Assembly (NCBI GenBank): GCA_015904045.1
Contig: JABMDG010000012.1
Span: 1 to 17,627, forward strand
DNA length: 17,627 nt
From: Nitrospira sp.
GTDB lineage: Bacteria > Nitrospirota > Nitrospiria > Nitrospirales > Nitrospiraceae
Direction: 5' to 3'
The translations under genes were made by a program, and so were the position numbers. Below, in pieces: positions 7,800 to 16,956 of this stretch. Below the pieces are notes generated by a model. The model saw nothing but the letters and a program-made list of their open reading frames with translations, was not told where the DNA came from and searched no databases. Each line of letters starts with the position of its first letter. Within the stretch, counting starts at the first letter, position 1.

Positions 7800-8471
7800 T
7801 TAGACAGATTGTGTCGGCGCGGTATGACGGATGATCTTGCCTTCGACGAGATAGACTACCAGCTCGGCCATGTTGGTGGCATGATCAGCGATTCGTTCGA
7901 GATATTTGGCGATGAAACTCAATCGGATGGCGCGTGTCGTCGTGTGGGGATCCTCGATCATATACGACAAGAGCTCGCGAAAAATCTGTTCCATCAGATC
8001 ATCGACCAGATCGTCGTTCGCGAGCACTTTCCTCGCAAGCGTGGAGTCATCTTTCACGAACGCATCGATGCTTTCCTTGACCATGGTCCGGGCAATATTG
8101 CCCATCCGCGGAATATCGATGTAGGGCTTCAACTGCGGCTCCTCGTTCAGCTCAAGCGTCCGCTCGCAGACATTTTCAGCCAGATCGCTGATGCGCTCGA
8201 GCTCTGTGGAGATCTTCATGGCGGTGGTCACCAAGCGCAGATCCCGTGCGGCCGGCTGATGGAGCGCGAGCAATCGGAGACATTCTTCGTCGATCTCCAC
8301 ATCAAGGGCGTTGACCTTATGGTCCCGCTCGATGACCTGGCGGGCCTGGTCCGAATTGCGATTGGTGAGCGCCGACAGCGCCTGGTCGATCTGGTCCTCT
8401 GCCAGGCTGGCCATGCGTACCAGTGTGGCCTTCAATTCAGCAAGTTCTTCGTCAAAATGGCGCAGAGGCAT
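7800..8471 (-). CDS. phoU: Phosphate signalling protein PhoU, copy A
   Basis: The 223-residue all-helical protein has two repeats of the PhoU three-helix unit and the metal-binding acidic motifs of the family ('EIDEECLRLLALHQP' near 58-72 and 'YLERIADHATNMAE' near 188-201). PhoU links the Pst transporter to a PhoR-type sensor kinase and lowers Pho regulon activity and uptake when phosphate is plentiful. It starts two bases after the pstB stop, so coupled translation is likely. Compared with copies B and C it differs at many positions (for example 'TNRNSDQA' against 'VKRDSALA'), so it is the outlier of the three. No PhoR or PhoB gene is in the window. Confidence 0.94.
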   Translation of the reverse strand: MPLRHFDEELAELKATLVRMASLAEDQIDQALSALTNRNSDQARQVIERDHKVNALDVEIDEECLRLLALHQPAARDLRLVTTAMKISTELERISDLAENVCERTLELNEEPQLKPYIDIPRMGNIARTMVKESIDAFVKDDSTLARKVLANDDLVDDLMEQIFRELLSYMIEDPHTTTRAIRLSFIAKYLERIADHATNMAELVVYLVEGKIIRHTAPTQSV

Positions 8472-8473
8472 GT

Positions 8474-9349
8474 TCAGCCGAATCGTCCCGTAATGTAGTC
8501 TTCTGTCTGTTTTTGAGTGGGCGCAGTAAACAACTGTTTCGTGAGACCGAATTCCACCAGTTGGCCCATATACATGAACGCCGTCCAGTCGGACACCCGC
8601 GCCGCCTGTTGCATGTTATGGGTGACGATGACGATGGTCAACTCTTTCTTCAATGTAAACAACAGCTCTTCGATTCTCCCCGTGGCGATCGGATCCAGTG
8701 CGGAACAGGGCTCATCCATCAAGAGCACGTCCGGCTTGACGGCCAACGCCCGCGCGATACACAGCCGTTGCTGTTGCCCTCCGGATAAGCCCAAGGCGCT
8801 CTTGTGCAGCCGATCCTTGACTTCCTCCCACAGGCCGGCCCCCTGAAGGCTGTGTTCGACAATACCGTCCAACACCGTTCGTTGTTTGATCCCCTGCAAC
8901 CGCGGACCGTAGGCGACGTTTTCATAAATCGACTTTGGGAAGGGGTTGGATTTCTGAAACACCATCCCGACCCGTTTGCGAAGATGAGTGATATCGATGG
9001 CGGGACTGAAAATATCTTGATTGTCCAGGAGGATATCCCCCTCATGCCGGGCGCCCTCGATCAGGTCGTTGAGCCGGTTCATGCAGCGCAGTAGCGTGGA
9101 CTTCCCGCAGCCGGACGGGCCTATGAAGGCGGTTACCTGGTGTTCGGGAATGTCGACGTCGATCTTGAACAGCGCTTGCGTCGGGCCGTAGAAAAAGCTG
9201 AACCCTCGGACGAGCAGCTTCGATTTCGCCGGCGTGCTGTCTTGATGGGGCGAGACGGAATATCCCTGGTCGTCGCCCTGCATCGTCATGAGAGACGGCA
9301 CGATGAGCGGCAGGCTGCCGGTCGTGGTTCTATACTGCCGATCCAGCAT
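8474..9349 (-). CDS. pstB: Phosphate ABC transporter ATPase PstB, copy A
   Basis: The 291-residue ATPase drives phosphate import through PstC-PstA. Walker A is GPSGCGKST (77-85), the Q-loop is 'VFQKSNPFP' (130-138), the signature is LSGGQQQR (188-195) and Walker B is VLLMDEP (208-214), followed by the H-loop 'VTHNMQQ'. The N-terminal 45 residues are longer than in E. coli PstB and poorly conserved relative to copy B. The ATG at 9349 lies inside the end of pstA, overlapping by 20 bases, and has GAGGAAG seven bases upstream. In-frame ATGs at residues 21 and 23 lack such a site, so the long start is preferred. Confidence 0.94.
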   Translation of the reverse strand: MLDRQYRTTTGSLPLIVPSLMTMQGDDQGYSVSPHQDSTPAKSKLLVRGFSFFYGPTQALFKIDVDIPEHQVTAFIGPSGCGKSTLLRCMNRLNDLIEGARHEGDILLDNQDIFSPAIDITHLRKRVGMVFQKSNPFPKSIYENVAYGPRLQGIKQRTVLDGIVEHSLQGAGLWEEVKDRLHKSALGLSGGQQQRLCIARALAVKPDVLLMDEPCSALDPIATGRIEELLFTLKKELTIVIVTHNMQQAARVSDWTAFMYMGQLVEFGLTKQLFTAPTQKQTEDYITGRFG

Positions 9350-10745
9350 ATTTCTTCCTCATCCGATTTCGCATCACGATGCCCGTCAGATTAAGCGTCA
9401 CGACGACAAGAATCAAGACCAGGGTCGTCACGTACACCATCGGTTTGGCGGCCTCCACGTTCGGCGATTGGAAACCCACGTCGTAAATATGAAAGCCTAA
9501 ATGCATGAACTTCCGGTCTAAATGCAGAAAAGGCCACGTCCCGTCGATCGGCATGGCAGGCGCGAGCTTCACCACGCCGGTCAACATCAACGGCGCCACC
9601 TCTCCGGCGGCACGCGCCATGGCGAGGATGAGCCCGGTCAGAATGCCCGGGAGCGCTGCCGGCAACACCACCTGCCAAATCGTCTCCCATTTAGTGGCGC
9701 CCAAGCCGATCGATCCCTCGCGGTATTCTCGGGGCACGGCAGCCAACCCCTCTTCGGTCGCCACGATGACGACGGGAACGGTCAGGAGCGCCAAGGTCAA
9801 CGATGCCCAGAGAATGCCTCCTGTGCCGAAGGTGGGCGTCGGCAATCGATCAGAAAACCACAAGGCATCGATCGAGCCGCCGAGCCCGTAGACAAAGAAC
9901 CCCAAACCAAACACGCCAAAGACGATTGAGGGAACTCCCGCCAGGTTGTTTACCGCAATGCGCACCGTTCTCACGATGATTCCTTGACGCGCATACTCCC
10001 GAAGATACAGCGCGCCGATGACGCCGAAGGGGGTCACCACGACGCTCATGATGATCACCATCATCACGGTGCCGAAAACGGCCGGGAAGATCCCACCCTC
10101 CGTGTTGGCTTCTCGCGGCTCCGTGGTCAGAACCGTCCAAACATTGCCGACATACACCCAGATCTTTTCGAAAACTGAAAGACCGTTGGGACGAAAGACC
10201 CGCATAATTTGGCCAAATGCAATGGACTTTTCTTTTCCATTGGCATCGACGGCAAGGACCCTGTACGGACTCTCTCCCTCACTCGAGCGCGCGTCCCGCA
10301 GGAGGACCGGCAAGGATTGCCACACCGCATCGCGGCCTTCAGCCACGACCTGGTCTTCCTTGACGAGCGTCTGCAGGCGCCCGTAGAAATTTCCCCATTC
10401 GCGCCGCTCCACCAACACAAGATCAGATGGCCTGGCCTGCTCGATGATCTGATCCGTGTTGATCCAGCGGTAGTCCAGTCCATACAGATCGCGATTGCCG
10501 ATCTTCATCCTGATGCGCGGAATCCCTTTCGGACCGACTTCCTCGCCGGCTAACTGGCCGATCACATGCTTGCCATCTTTCAGGGTCAATTCCACGAGGT
10601 CAGCCGGCCAGAAATACCCGAAGCCGTTGAGGAGGATCAGAACGAGCAGCCCGCCGATCATGAGAAGCGACAGGGAAAGACCCGCCCCGCAGCTCCAAAT
10701 AAAGAGCTCGCCGCTGCCGAAGAAATACTTCACCCACCGTTTCAT
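9330..10745 (-). CDS. pstA: Phosphate ABC transporter permease PstA, long form, copy A
   Basis: The 471-residue inner-membrane permease has one N-terminal helix (about 15-40), a soluble insert of roughly 160 residues (about 45-205), then the permease core from about 222. The core includes the EAA-type loop '[18 protein letters not shown]', which docks on PstB. The insert, between the first helix and the core, is expected to be periplasmic and marks the long PstA type found in many Gram-negative bacteria, as opposed to the roughly 300-residue E. coli type. It lies 56 bases after the pstC fragment and overlaps pstB. The core matches the truncated copy at 15288-16049 closely, including the '[19 protein letters not shown]' segment. 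Confidence 0.92.
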   Translation of the reverse strand: MKRWVKYFFGSGELFIWSCGAGLSLSLLMIGGLLVLILLNGFGYFWPADLVELTLKDGKHVIGQLAGEEVGPKGIPRIRMKIGNRDLYGLDYRWINTDQIIEQARPSDLVLVERREWGNFYGRLQTLVKEDQVVAEGRDAVWQSLPVLLRDARSSEGESPYRVLAVDANGKEKSIAFGQIMRVFRPNGLSVFEKIWVYVGNVWTVLTTEPREANTEGGIFPAVFGTVMMVIIMSVVVTPFGVIGALYLREYARQGIIVRTVRIAVNNLAGVPSIVFGVFGLGFFVYGLGGSIDALWFSDRLPTPTFGTGGILWASLTLALLTVPVVIVATEEGLAAVPREYREGSIGLGATKWETIWQVVLPAALPGILTGLILAMARAAGEVAPLMLTGVVKLAPAMPIDGTWPFLHLDRKFMHLGFHIYDVGFQSPNVEAAKPMVYVTTLVLILVVVTLNLTGIVMRNRMRKKYAGSAV

Positions 10746-10801
10746 CGGACCGCTTTCTTTCTGCCCTTTGAGAGCACGTCCCCTCGCAAATCCGGCTCGG
10801 A

Positions 10802-11746
10802 CTAAAATTGGCTGTATTTCGCCCGTAGCCTCTGACGGATGATTTCCGCTGCCGTATTGAGGGCAAACGTCGCCATAAAGAGGAGCAACCCGGCCAGGAA
10901 GAGTGTGCGATACAGAGGCCCGCCCTGCGGGGCCTCAGGAATTTCCACCGCAATATTTGCGGACAGTGTTCGAAACCCGTTGAACAGGCTCCAGTCCATG
11001 ATCGGGGTATTACCGGTGGCCATCAGGACGATCATGGTCTCTCCAACGGCCCGCCCCAGACCGATCATCAGCGCGGAAAAGATGCCCGGGCTGGCGGAGA
11101 TGAGGACGAGATGCGCGAGGGTCTGCCACCTGGTGGCGCCGAGCGCCAGGGAACCGGCAATGAGATTCTTCGGGACGTTCGAAAGGGCCTCTTCCGAAAT
11201 GCTGTAGATGATGGGGATGATGGCAAACCCCATAGCCACGCCGACGACGATGGCATTTCGCTGGTCGTATTTCAGGCCGAGATGCGCTTCCAGCCACGGC
11301 TTATAGTGGCCGTCAAACAAGACCGATTCCCACCACGCGTTGGTCCCGAGACACCACCAGATCACGGCGATGATGATCGGCATCAACAACAAGGCTTCAA
11401 CACCAGGCCGAATCCGATGCCGGAAGGAGCTCGGCAGCATGAGAAAGAGTGCGGCAGAGACGCCGATGGCCATAGGGAGCACGAGCATCATCGCCGTGAT
11501 GGCGGGAAAGCTCCGTTCCAGCACCGGCGCGAACCAAAGCCCGGCCAAAAATCCAAGAACCACGGTGGGCAGCGCCGCCATGATTTCAATCGTAGGCTTG
11601 ATCTTGGCCCGAAGATCGGGGTGCATGAACATCGCCGTGTAAATGGCGCCCAATACCGCGAGGGGAACGGCGAGTAATATGGCGTAGAAGGTGCCTTTAA
11701 TGGTCCCGAAGATCAGTGGGGTCAAGCTGAACTTGGGTTCAAAAAA
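10802..11746 (-). pseudogene. pstC: PstC permease, 3' part only, fused in frame to oxygenase fragment
   Basis: Residues 151-464 of a 464-residue open frame are the C-terminal permease core of a long-type PstC: it begins 'FFEPKFSLTPLIFGTIKGT', has the 'EIMAALPTVVLGFLAGLW' segment, the EAA-type loop 'IAGSLALGATRWQTLAHL' and the final 'GRAVGETM' helix. Long-type PstC proteins have several hundred residues before this point, including the first helix and a periplasmic region; all of that is missing. The frame instead continues upstream into an unrelated oxygenase. The gene immediately precedes pstA in the usual pstC-pstA-pstB-phoU order. If the joint is real, this transporter copy would lack a normal PstC; if it is an assembly joint, an intact pstC exists elsewhere. 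Confidence 0.85.
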
Positions 11747-12196
11747 CCCCATCAAGATCGTGTAGCGCGCCCCTTTGTGGTACGACGTATCGTAATGAAA
11801 CCCGATGTGGTCGCCTGGCTCGGTATAGTAATAGAGCGCACACGAATGTGGATCATTATCCGGACAAAACGTCAGCTTCGCGTCAACGAGCCCACTCAAG
11901 AACGACTTGAAGGAGTCCGACCGGTAGAGATCTAGAAACCGGGGAGCCTTTTCCTGCACCGTATAATAGCTGACACTTCCTCCCTTTTTATGACCCGGGA
12001 TATAGTTCCGATTGAGCTCCCCCTTGACTCCCTGAGCCTGAGGCACCAGCGTATCCTCGACGAACGCTCTCGGCAGGAATTGCTTGATGACCAGAAACTC
12101 GTTCTGATCCCAATACTCACGATGAAGACGTTCAACGTCCAATCCTGCCACCGCCCGCTCGACTGCTTCTGCCACAACACTCGCTTGAACCGTCAT
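11747..12196 (-). pseudogene. 2OG-Fe(II) oxygenase, 5' part only (copy B)
   Basis: Residues 1-150 align without gaps, apart from two residues at the N terminus, to the intact oxygenase at 3685-4452, including 'NRNYIPGHKKGGSVSYYTV' and the first two metal ligands H134 and D136. The similarity stops abruptly after 'ARYTILMG' at base 11747, where a run of six T on the coding strand begins the PstC part. The distal His and the Arg are lost, so this fragment could not form an active oxygenase. It follows lolA-B by 113 bases, the same neighbour order as the intact copy. Confidence 0.85.
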
Positions 12197-12309
12197 ATCT
12201 CCAAATACCCCTCTGGCGCTCGTGGTCCCACGTCAACCACCACGCGTCATCAACCCCCAAATCGATGCTTCATGATTTCCAGGTACCCCTCTGCTGCATG
12301 CCATTGCCC

Positions 12310-13017
12310 CTACGGCCCATTCAACACCGGGGCCTTGACGACTTCGACATCCGGCGGAGCTTTAAAATCGAACACCTCGTTCCCTAATCCGGCATTCGGT
12401 TTCAACCCTGAAAACTCAAACGTTGCCACATTGCCGCTGATCTCGTACAACGAGACGGTGCGAAGAAAATACGTCTTCGGGAATACTTCCACGACAATCC
12501 GCTGAAGATTCCTCGATGGCTCATGCTCCTTGGATTTAGGAAACAACGTGATCAGACGAACACCGCCGCTTCCCCGCTCGTTCCCCGGCGTCGGCTCGAC
12601 ATCGAACGATTGGTTCAGACTGGCTGCGCCCTGTAGAAGCTCCAACGGTGCTTGGGATGCCGCCATCTGTGTCAATTTTCCGACCAGCACCTGTTTGTGC
12701 TCCGGTACATAAACCCTGACATCGTCCCCGTTGACATAAATTTCTTCGTGCGCGGGATCGAGATAGTCCCACCGCAGCCGGCCCGGCTTCTTGAGATACA
12801 CCTTGCCGGACGAGATCACCGGACGCTCGAATCCTTCTATCCTCGTCTTCTGGACAAAGTCCGCTTGGAGATCCTTGGTCTTTTCATACCGGGCCTGAAT
12901 CTGCTTCACAACGTCACGGACCTCCTGAAGCGCCTTGTCGTCGGCTGGTCCCTCGTCTCCGACAGCCGGGTAGGCAAACAACAGACCGAGCAGGACCAGA
13001 GACCAGTAGCGGTTCAT
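12310..13017 (-). CDS. lolA: Outer-membrane lipoprotein carrier LolA, copy B
   Basis: The 235-residue protein has exactly the same length as copy A and is clearly homologous throughout; the last 14 residues ('FKAPPDVEVVKAP' and the tail) are identical. The signal peptide differs most (hydrophobic core about 5-17, then 'AVGDEG'), as expected for natural divergence. The 'KKPGRLRWDY' region is kept. The ATG overlaps the ftsK fragment stop as ATGA, as in copy A. The frame is intact and should be functional if expressed, but its upstream promoter would have been removed with the rest of ftsK. Confidence 0.9.
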   Translation of the reverse strand: MNRYWSLVLLGLLFAYPAVGDEGPADDKALQEVRDVVKQIQARYEKTKDLQADFVQKTRIEGFERPVISSGKVYLKKPGRLRWDYLDPAHEEIYVNGDDVRVYVPEHKQVLVGKLTQMAASQAPLELLQGAASLNQSFDVEPTPGNERGSGGVRLITLFPKSKEHEPSRNLQRIVVEVFPKTYFLRTVSLYEISGNVATFEFSGLKPNAGLGNEVFDFKAPPDVEVVKAPVLNGP

Positions 13018-13514
13018 GCTTCTGCAGCTCCGACCGGCCCGCGCCGGCCCAGCACTTCACGGCGTCCATCCCGCCCCGCCGCGCCGACGATCCCCTCCGT
13101 CTCCATCTGCTCAATCATACGGGCGGCTCGCGGGTAGCCGACGCGTAGCCGGCGCTGGATCAGCGAGGCCGACGCTTGCCCGGTCGTCAACACCAGTTCC
13201 TTGGCCTGTTCGTACACTTCATCCTTTTCCTCTTCCTTGGCCGCTTCTTCCGATTGAAGCGATTGCAGTTCCTGATTATACGCCGGCAGCGCCTGTTTCT
13301 TTACGAAGTCGACCACAGAACCCACATCGTCGTCCGACACGAAGGACCCATGCAAACGAGCAAGGCGGCCGGTGCCGGAGGCCAGATACAGCATATCGCC
13401 TAGGCCAAGTAGCGCCTCCGCGCCGTTGGCATCCAAGATCGTCCGTGAATCGGTCTTCGAGGAAACCTGGAATGCAATGCGCGCTGGGAAATTGGCCTTG
13501 ATCAACCCGGTAAG
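13014..13514 (-). pseudogene. ftsK: FtsK C-terminal fragment (copy B)
   Basis: About 166 codons match residues 645-809 of the intact FtsK: the end of the motor ('LIKANFPARIAFQVSSKTDS') and the whole gamma domain. The membrane part, both Walker motifs and most of the motor are missing. Similarity to FtsK starts at bases 13512-13514; further upstream the frame continues with unrelated residues and only a TTG as possible start. One notable change is an acidic linker before the gamma domain that differs by several residues from copy A. It overlaps lolA-B by 4 bases. Confidence 0.88.
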
Positions 13515-13732
13515 CTTCGACCAGTGAGACCACAACGAACTTCTGAACAATACCGGTCACTTATGTCCGCCAACACAGATCTGTTTGGAAACCTTGCCAC
13601 GAGACCATCCAAGTCTGTTCAGGAATGAACTGCAAACGGGAGGGATAGAACTCCGGATCGCTCCGTCGCGGCTCGAAGAGCCACGGCGATTGAAGCAGAT
13701 GCCTTCATCAATAATGGGAAGTCGAATGCAGG
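13512..13732. repeat. Conserved block downstream of phoU, copy B
   Basis: This 221-base block after the phoU-B stop is homologous, with scattered substitutions and small indels, to 16743-16956 after phoU-C. Both begin with AAGCTTCGA. The longest shared stretches include CCAAGTCTGTTCAGGAATGAA. It is absent between phoU and ftsK in copy A, where the gap is only 83 bases. A plus-strand frame ('PRDHPSLFRNE') is shared by both blocks but is broken by TGA at 13525 here, so I do not call a gene. Confidence 0.75.
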
Positions 13733-14404
13733 CTATGAGGATACGGGAGGCGAGGTATGGCGGATGATCTTGCCTTCAACGAGGTATACCACCAATTCGG
13801 CGATGTTCGTGGCATGATCGGCCACTCGCTCGATATACTTGCCAATGAAACTCAAGCGGATCGCGCGTGAGATCGTATGTGGGTCCTCGATCATAAAGGA
13901 CAATAGTTCACGAAATATCTGTTCCATCAGTTCATCCACAAGATCATCGTCCGCGAGTACCTTTCGGGCCAATGCCGAGCCGTCTTTGACAAAGGCGTCG
14001 ATGCTCTCCTTCACCATAATCCGACCTAAGTTCCCCATCCGCGGGATGTCGATGTAGGGTTTGAGTTGTGGCTCTTCGTTCAACTCAATCGTCCGCTCGC
14101 AGACATTTTCGGCCAGGTCGCTGATTCGCTCGAGTTCAGTGGAAATCTTCATCCCCGTCGTCACCAACCGCAAATCTCTTGCGGCAGGCTGATGCAGGGC
14201 CAGCAGCCGGATGCAATCTTCGTCGATCTCCACATCCAGCGCATTCACCTTATGGTCCTGTTCGATGACACGGCAGGCCAAGGCCGAATCGCGCTTCACC
14301 AGCGCAGCCAAGGCCTTATCGATCTGGTCTTCAGCCAGGCTGGCCATGTGCACAAGTTTGGTCTTCAACTCGGCGAGTTCTTCGTCTAAGTGGCGGTGCT
14401 GCAT
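13733..14404 (-). CDS. phoU: Phosphate signalling protein PhoU, copy B
   Basis: A 223-residue PhoU, the same length as copy A, with both acidic metal-site motifs ('EIDEDCIRLLALHQP' and 'YIERVADHATNIAE'). It is nearly the same as copy C: I count seven differences over the last 206 residues. Three of these are glycines in copy B where both A and C have other residues ('NLGRIM', 'KDGSAL', 'FIGKYI'), mostly within helices, which might weaken it. It starts five bases after the pstB-B stop, in the normal pstB-phoU order. Downstream is the conserved 221-base block rather than ftsK. Confidence 0.93.
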   Translation of the reverse strand: MQHRHLDEELAELKTKLVHMASLAEDQIDKALAALVKRDSALACRVIEQDHKVNALDVEIDEDCIRLLALHQPAARDLRLVTTGMKISTELERISDLAENVCERTIELNEEPQLKPYIDIPRMGNLGRIMVKESIDAFVKDGSALARKVLADDDLVDELMEQIFRELLSFMIEDPHTISRAIRLSFIGKYIERVADHATNIAELVVYLVEGKIIRHTSPPVSS

Positions 14405-14409
14405 CGTGT

Positions 14410-15279
14410 CTATCCGAATCGTCCGGTAATATAGTCTTCCGTCTGTTTTTTTGCGGGCGTGGTGAACATTTGTTTCGTAAGACCGAATTCCACCAGTTCA
14501 CCGAGATACATGAAGGCCGTCCAATCAGAAACCCGCGCCGCTTGCTGCATATTATGTGTCACAATAATGACCGTCAGGTCTTGCTTCAAGGAAAAAAGCA
14601 ATTCTTCAATCTTTGCGGTGGCCACAGGATCCAACGCCGAGCAGGGCTCATCCATCAGCAAGACATCCGGCTTGACCGCAAGCGCGCGGGCGATGCACAG
14701 CCGCTGTTGCTGGCCTCCTGACAGACCGAACGCACTGGCATGAAGACGATCCTTCACCTCATCCCACAATCCGGCGCCTTTGAGCCCTTGCTCAACAATT
14801 TGATCCAGCTGAGTGCGCTGCCGCATACCGTGAAGGCGCGGCCCATAGGCCACATTCTCATAGATCGATTTGGGAAACGGGTTCGACTTTTGGAATACCA
14901 TCCCGACGCGCTTTCTCAGATCGGTCACATCCACATCGGGACCTAGAATATTGACCCCGTCGATCAGGACCGTTCCCTCCAAACGAGCGCCTTCGATCAG
15001 ATCGTTCAGACGGTTGAGACAACGCAGCAAGGTAGATTTCCCACAACCGGACGGCCCAATGAACGACGTGACCTGATTTTTTATGATCTGCGCATTAATA
15101 TTGAAGAGCGACTGGTGCGCACCATAATAGAAATTGATCTGATTCAAGCTGAGCTTGGCCTCTTGAATACCGGCATGCTTGTCAGGCGGCTGCGCATGCC
15201 GGTTCGGCCCATCAGGGACCTGTGAATGGAGTGTCGGCGCTGACGATGGCTCGTGTGCCGACAGAGGAGACGGATACAT
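14410..15279 (-). CDS. pstB: Phosphate ABC transporter ATPase PstB, copy B
   Basis: The 289-residue protein has Walker [10 protein letters not shown] (75-83), signature LSGGQQQR (186-193) and Walker B VLLMDEP (206-212). The ATPase core is close to copy A, but the first 40 residues (rich in Pro, Ser and His) have no similarity to the copy A N-terminus, so the two genes differ in start region as well as by substitution. The ATG at 15279 has an AGGAG site five bases upstream. All motifs needed for activity are present; its permease partners in this copy are truncated or missing. Confidence 0.94.
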   Translation of the reverse strand: MYPSPLSAHEPSSAPTLHSQVPDGPNRHAQPPDKHAGIQEAKLSLNQINFYYGAHQSLFNINAQIIKNQVTSFIGPSGCGKSTLLRCLNRLNDLIEGARLEGTVLIDGVNILGPDVDVTDLRKRVGMVFQKSNPFPKSIYENVAYGPRLHGMRQRTQLDQIVEQGLKGAGLWDEVKDRLHASAFGLSGGQQQRLCIARALAVKPDVLLMDEPCSALDPVATAKIEELLFSLKQDLTVIIVTHNMQQAARVSDWTAFMYLGELVEFGLTKQMFTTPAKKQTEDYITGRFG

Positions 15280-15284
15280 GGGAT

Positions 15285-15290
15285 CTCCTA
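15285..15290 (-). promoter_or_regulatory. Ribosome binding site of pstB-B overlapping the pstA stop
   Basis: AGGAG (complement of 15285-15289) overlaps the TAG stop of the pstA fragment (15288-15290) and ends five bases before the pstB-B ATG. A ribosome ending pstA would sit on the site, so coupled translation is likely. This decides the start of pstB-B. Confidence 0.7.
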
Positions 15291-16049
15291 TAAAACTGAA
15301 CCGGCGTACTTCTTACGCAGGTGATTGCGAAGAACGATCGCGGTTAAATTCAAAAGAATCACGACCGTAATAAGGACCAACGTTGTGATATAGACCATCG
15401 GCTTGGCAGCTTCTACATTTGGGGACTGAAAGCCGACATCGTAAATGTGAAACCCCAGATGCATAAACTTTCGATCGAAGTGAAAAAACGGCCAGGAACC
15501 GTCCAGGGGAAGCGCAGGCGCTAACTTCACGACTCCCGTAAGCATGAGCGGCGCCACCTCGCCCGCAGCGCGGGCCATTGCCAGAATCAATCCGGTCAGA
15601 ATGCCGGGCAGCGCAGAGGGTATCACGACCTTGAGCATTGTTTCCAACTTGGTTGCGCCAAGCGCCAACGATCCTTCCCGAAACTCGCGCGGAACGGCCG
15701 CCAGTCCCTCTTCGGTCGAGACAATGACCACCGGAACCGTGAGCAGAGCCAGCGTCAACGAAGCCCAGAGAATTCCACCGGTCCCGAAGGTCGGCGTCGG
15801 AAGTCGCTCCGGGAAAAACAATGTATCGAGAGTTCCGCCGATCGCATAAATAAAAAACCCCAACCCGAAGACACCGAATACGATGGAGGGTACGCCGGCG
15901 AGATTATTGACGGCAATTCTCACCAGGCGGACCATAGCCCCTTGGCGGGCATATTCACGAAGATACAGCGCGGCGAGAACCCCGAATGGAACGACAGCGA
16001 GACTCATAATGATGACCATCAGCACAGTCCCGAAAATGGCCGAAATCAC
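15288..16049 (-). pseudogene. pstA: PstA permease core, 5' truncated (copy B)
   Basis: About 253 residues match the core of intact PstA from '[12 protein letters not shown]' to the end, including the EAA-type loop 'REGSLALGATKLETMLKV' and the '[19 protein letters not shown]' segment. The first helix and the periplasmic insert are missing. Upstream, the pstA frame reaches a TGA after four unrelated codons, and the only start is a GTG at 16049. The sequence upstream belongs in another frame to an outer-membrane-barrel gene. The join lies within about 16046-16050. The remaining part keeps the permease helices but is unlikely to work alone. Confidence 0.88.
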
Positions 16050-16593
16050 TAACCAGATTCATTCCAAAACCTATAGTGCCGACAATTTGCGCCGGTCCTC
16101 CGAAGTCCTGCGCCCCGAACTTATATCTACTGAACAATCCGGCTCCGGCGCCAATATCCATAGAGACAGCTTCGTTTGGAGTACTGAGGGTAAGGCACGG
16201 GACGACCGTGACCATGAGAGCCGTGTCACCCAGCGATACGAGTTGCCCGGCAGAACTATGCAGTCGCAGATCGAGCTTCATGCCGGTCACCGGTTCCCGC
16301 CATCCCAACGGAAGACCCAACACTGCTGCAACATCATACTGCTGAAAATCTTCAATTTGATCTTTGCCGAATGGAGACTTCCCGCTCACGCCGACTCTGG
16401 GCCCCACTCGAATGAGTGTGATCGCATTCCGTTGCTCCTCATACGAAACGCCCCTCTCGGTCCCATCTGTGTCGGCCACATGCGATCGAGACCCAACCAT
16501 TGCAATCATCATAGGCTCTGCCCAGCCCGGAGAAGAGCCCAGCCCGGTCAACAGGATACTCAGGGCAAAAAACTGGAGAGAAGAGTAGCGCAT
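16047..16593 (-). pseudogene. Acyloxyacyl-hydrolase/PagL-like outer-membrane barrel, 3' truncated
   Basis: The coding start is ATG at 16593, with GAGG six bases upstream; a TTG at 16614 is less likely. Residues 1-25 form a signal peptide ending 'GWAEP'. Alternating strands follow, with 'GPRVGVSGKSPFGKDQIED' and 'DFGGPAQIVGTIGFGMNLV', which I recognise as the style of acyloxyacyl hydrolase / lipid A 3-O-deacylase-like barrels. In this family the catalytic His-Ser pair lies in the C-terminal strands, beyond the cut, so the fragment should be inactive. The frame continues for about 31 residues as out-of-frame pstA sequence before stopping at 15955. Family call moderate, truncation clear. Confidence 0.65.
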
Positions 16594-16742
16594 AATCGGC
16601 CTCGACCGAGACAATGTCCGTGCCTATCGGCAGAAACGGGAACGACCATGCCCTGTAGCGGAAGAAATCCTGACGGCTCAACCGTCATGTGGACTGCTGG
16701 TGGGAAATGCTCGCTCTACCTACCTAGAGCAATATACGAGCC
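16594..16742. other. Leader of the barrel gene with two small hairpins
   Basis: No gene is seen here. Two inverted repeats are present: TGACGG/CCGTCA (16671-16676/16682-16687, loop 5) and GCTCTA/TAGAGC (16713-16718/16725-16730, loop 6). They lie between phoU-C and the barrel gene and could mark the end of the phoU-C transcript, but neither is followed by a T-run on the minus strand. No clear promoter is visible. Confidence 0.35.
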
Positions 16743-16956
16743 AAGCTTCGATCAGCGAGACCGCAAAGAACTTCTGAGCAATACCCGTTACTTACGGCCC
16801 CCAACGCAAATCTATTTGGAAGCCTTTCCACGAGACCACCCAAGTCTGTTCAGGAATGAACCGCAAACAGGAGGAATACAACGCCGGATCGGCTCAGTCG
16901 CGGCTCGCAGGCCCACAACGATTTGAGCAGAATGCTTCGTCACTAATGGCTACAGG
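16743..16956. repeat. Conserved block downstream of phoU, copy C
   Basis: This 214-base block is homologous to 13512-13732 and lies in the same place, directly after the phoU stop. Similarity begins exactly at AAGCTTCGA; the two bases before it differ from copy B, where FtsK sequence starts. Here the block continues naturally into the leader of the barrel gene, so copy C probably shows the original arrangement and copy B the joined one. Confidence 0.75.

Noticed and set aside
7809..8498. Long plus-strand open frame opposite phoU, with similar ones opposite copies B and C
   Set aside because: The conservation is explained by the PhoU coding strand; these are antisense shadows of GC-rich genes.
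12197..12309. Hairpin CGTGGT/ACCACG as a terminator between lolA-B and the oxygenase
   Set aside because: The stem is short, the loop is 12 bases and no T-run follows.
13512..13767. Small plus-strand gene containing 'PRDHPSLFRNE' in the phoU downstream block
   Set aside because: The frame is shared by both blocks but is broken by TGA at 13525 in copy B, with no start site or known domain.
15883..16926. A 347-codon plus-strand open frame across the barrel/pstA joint
   Set aside because: It runs antisense to recognised pstA and barrel sequence, has no domain I recognise and spans a joint between unrelated segments.
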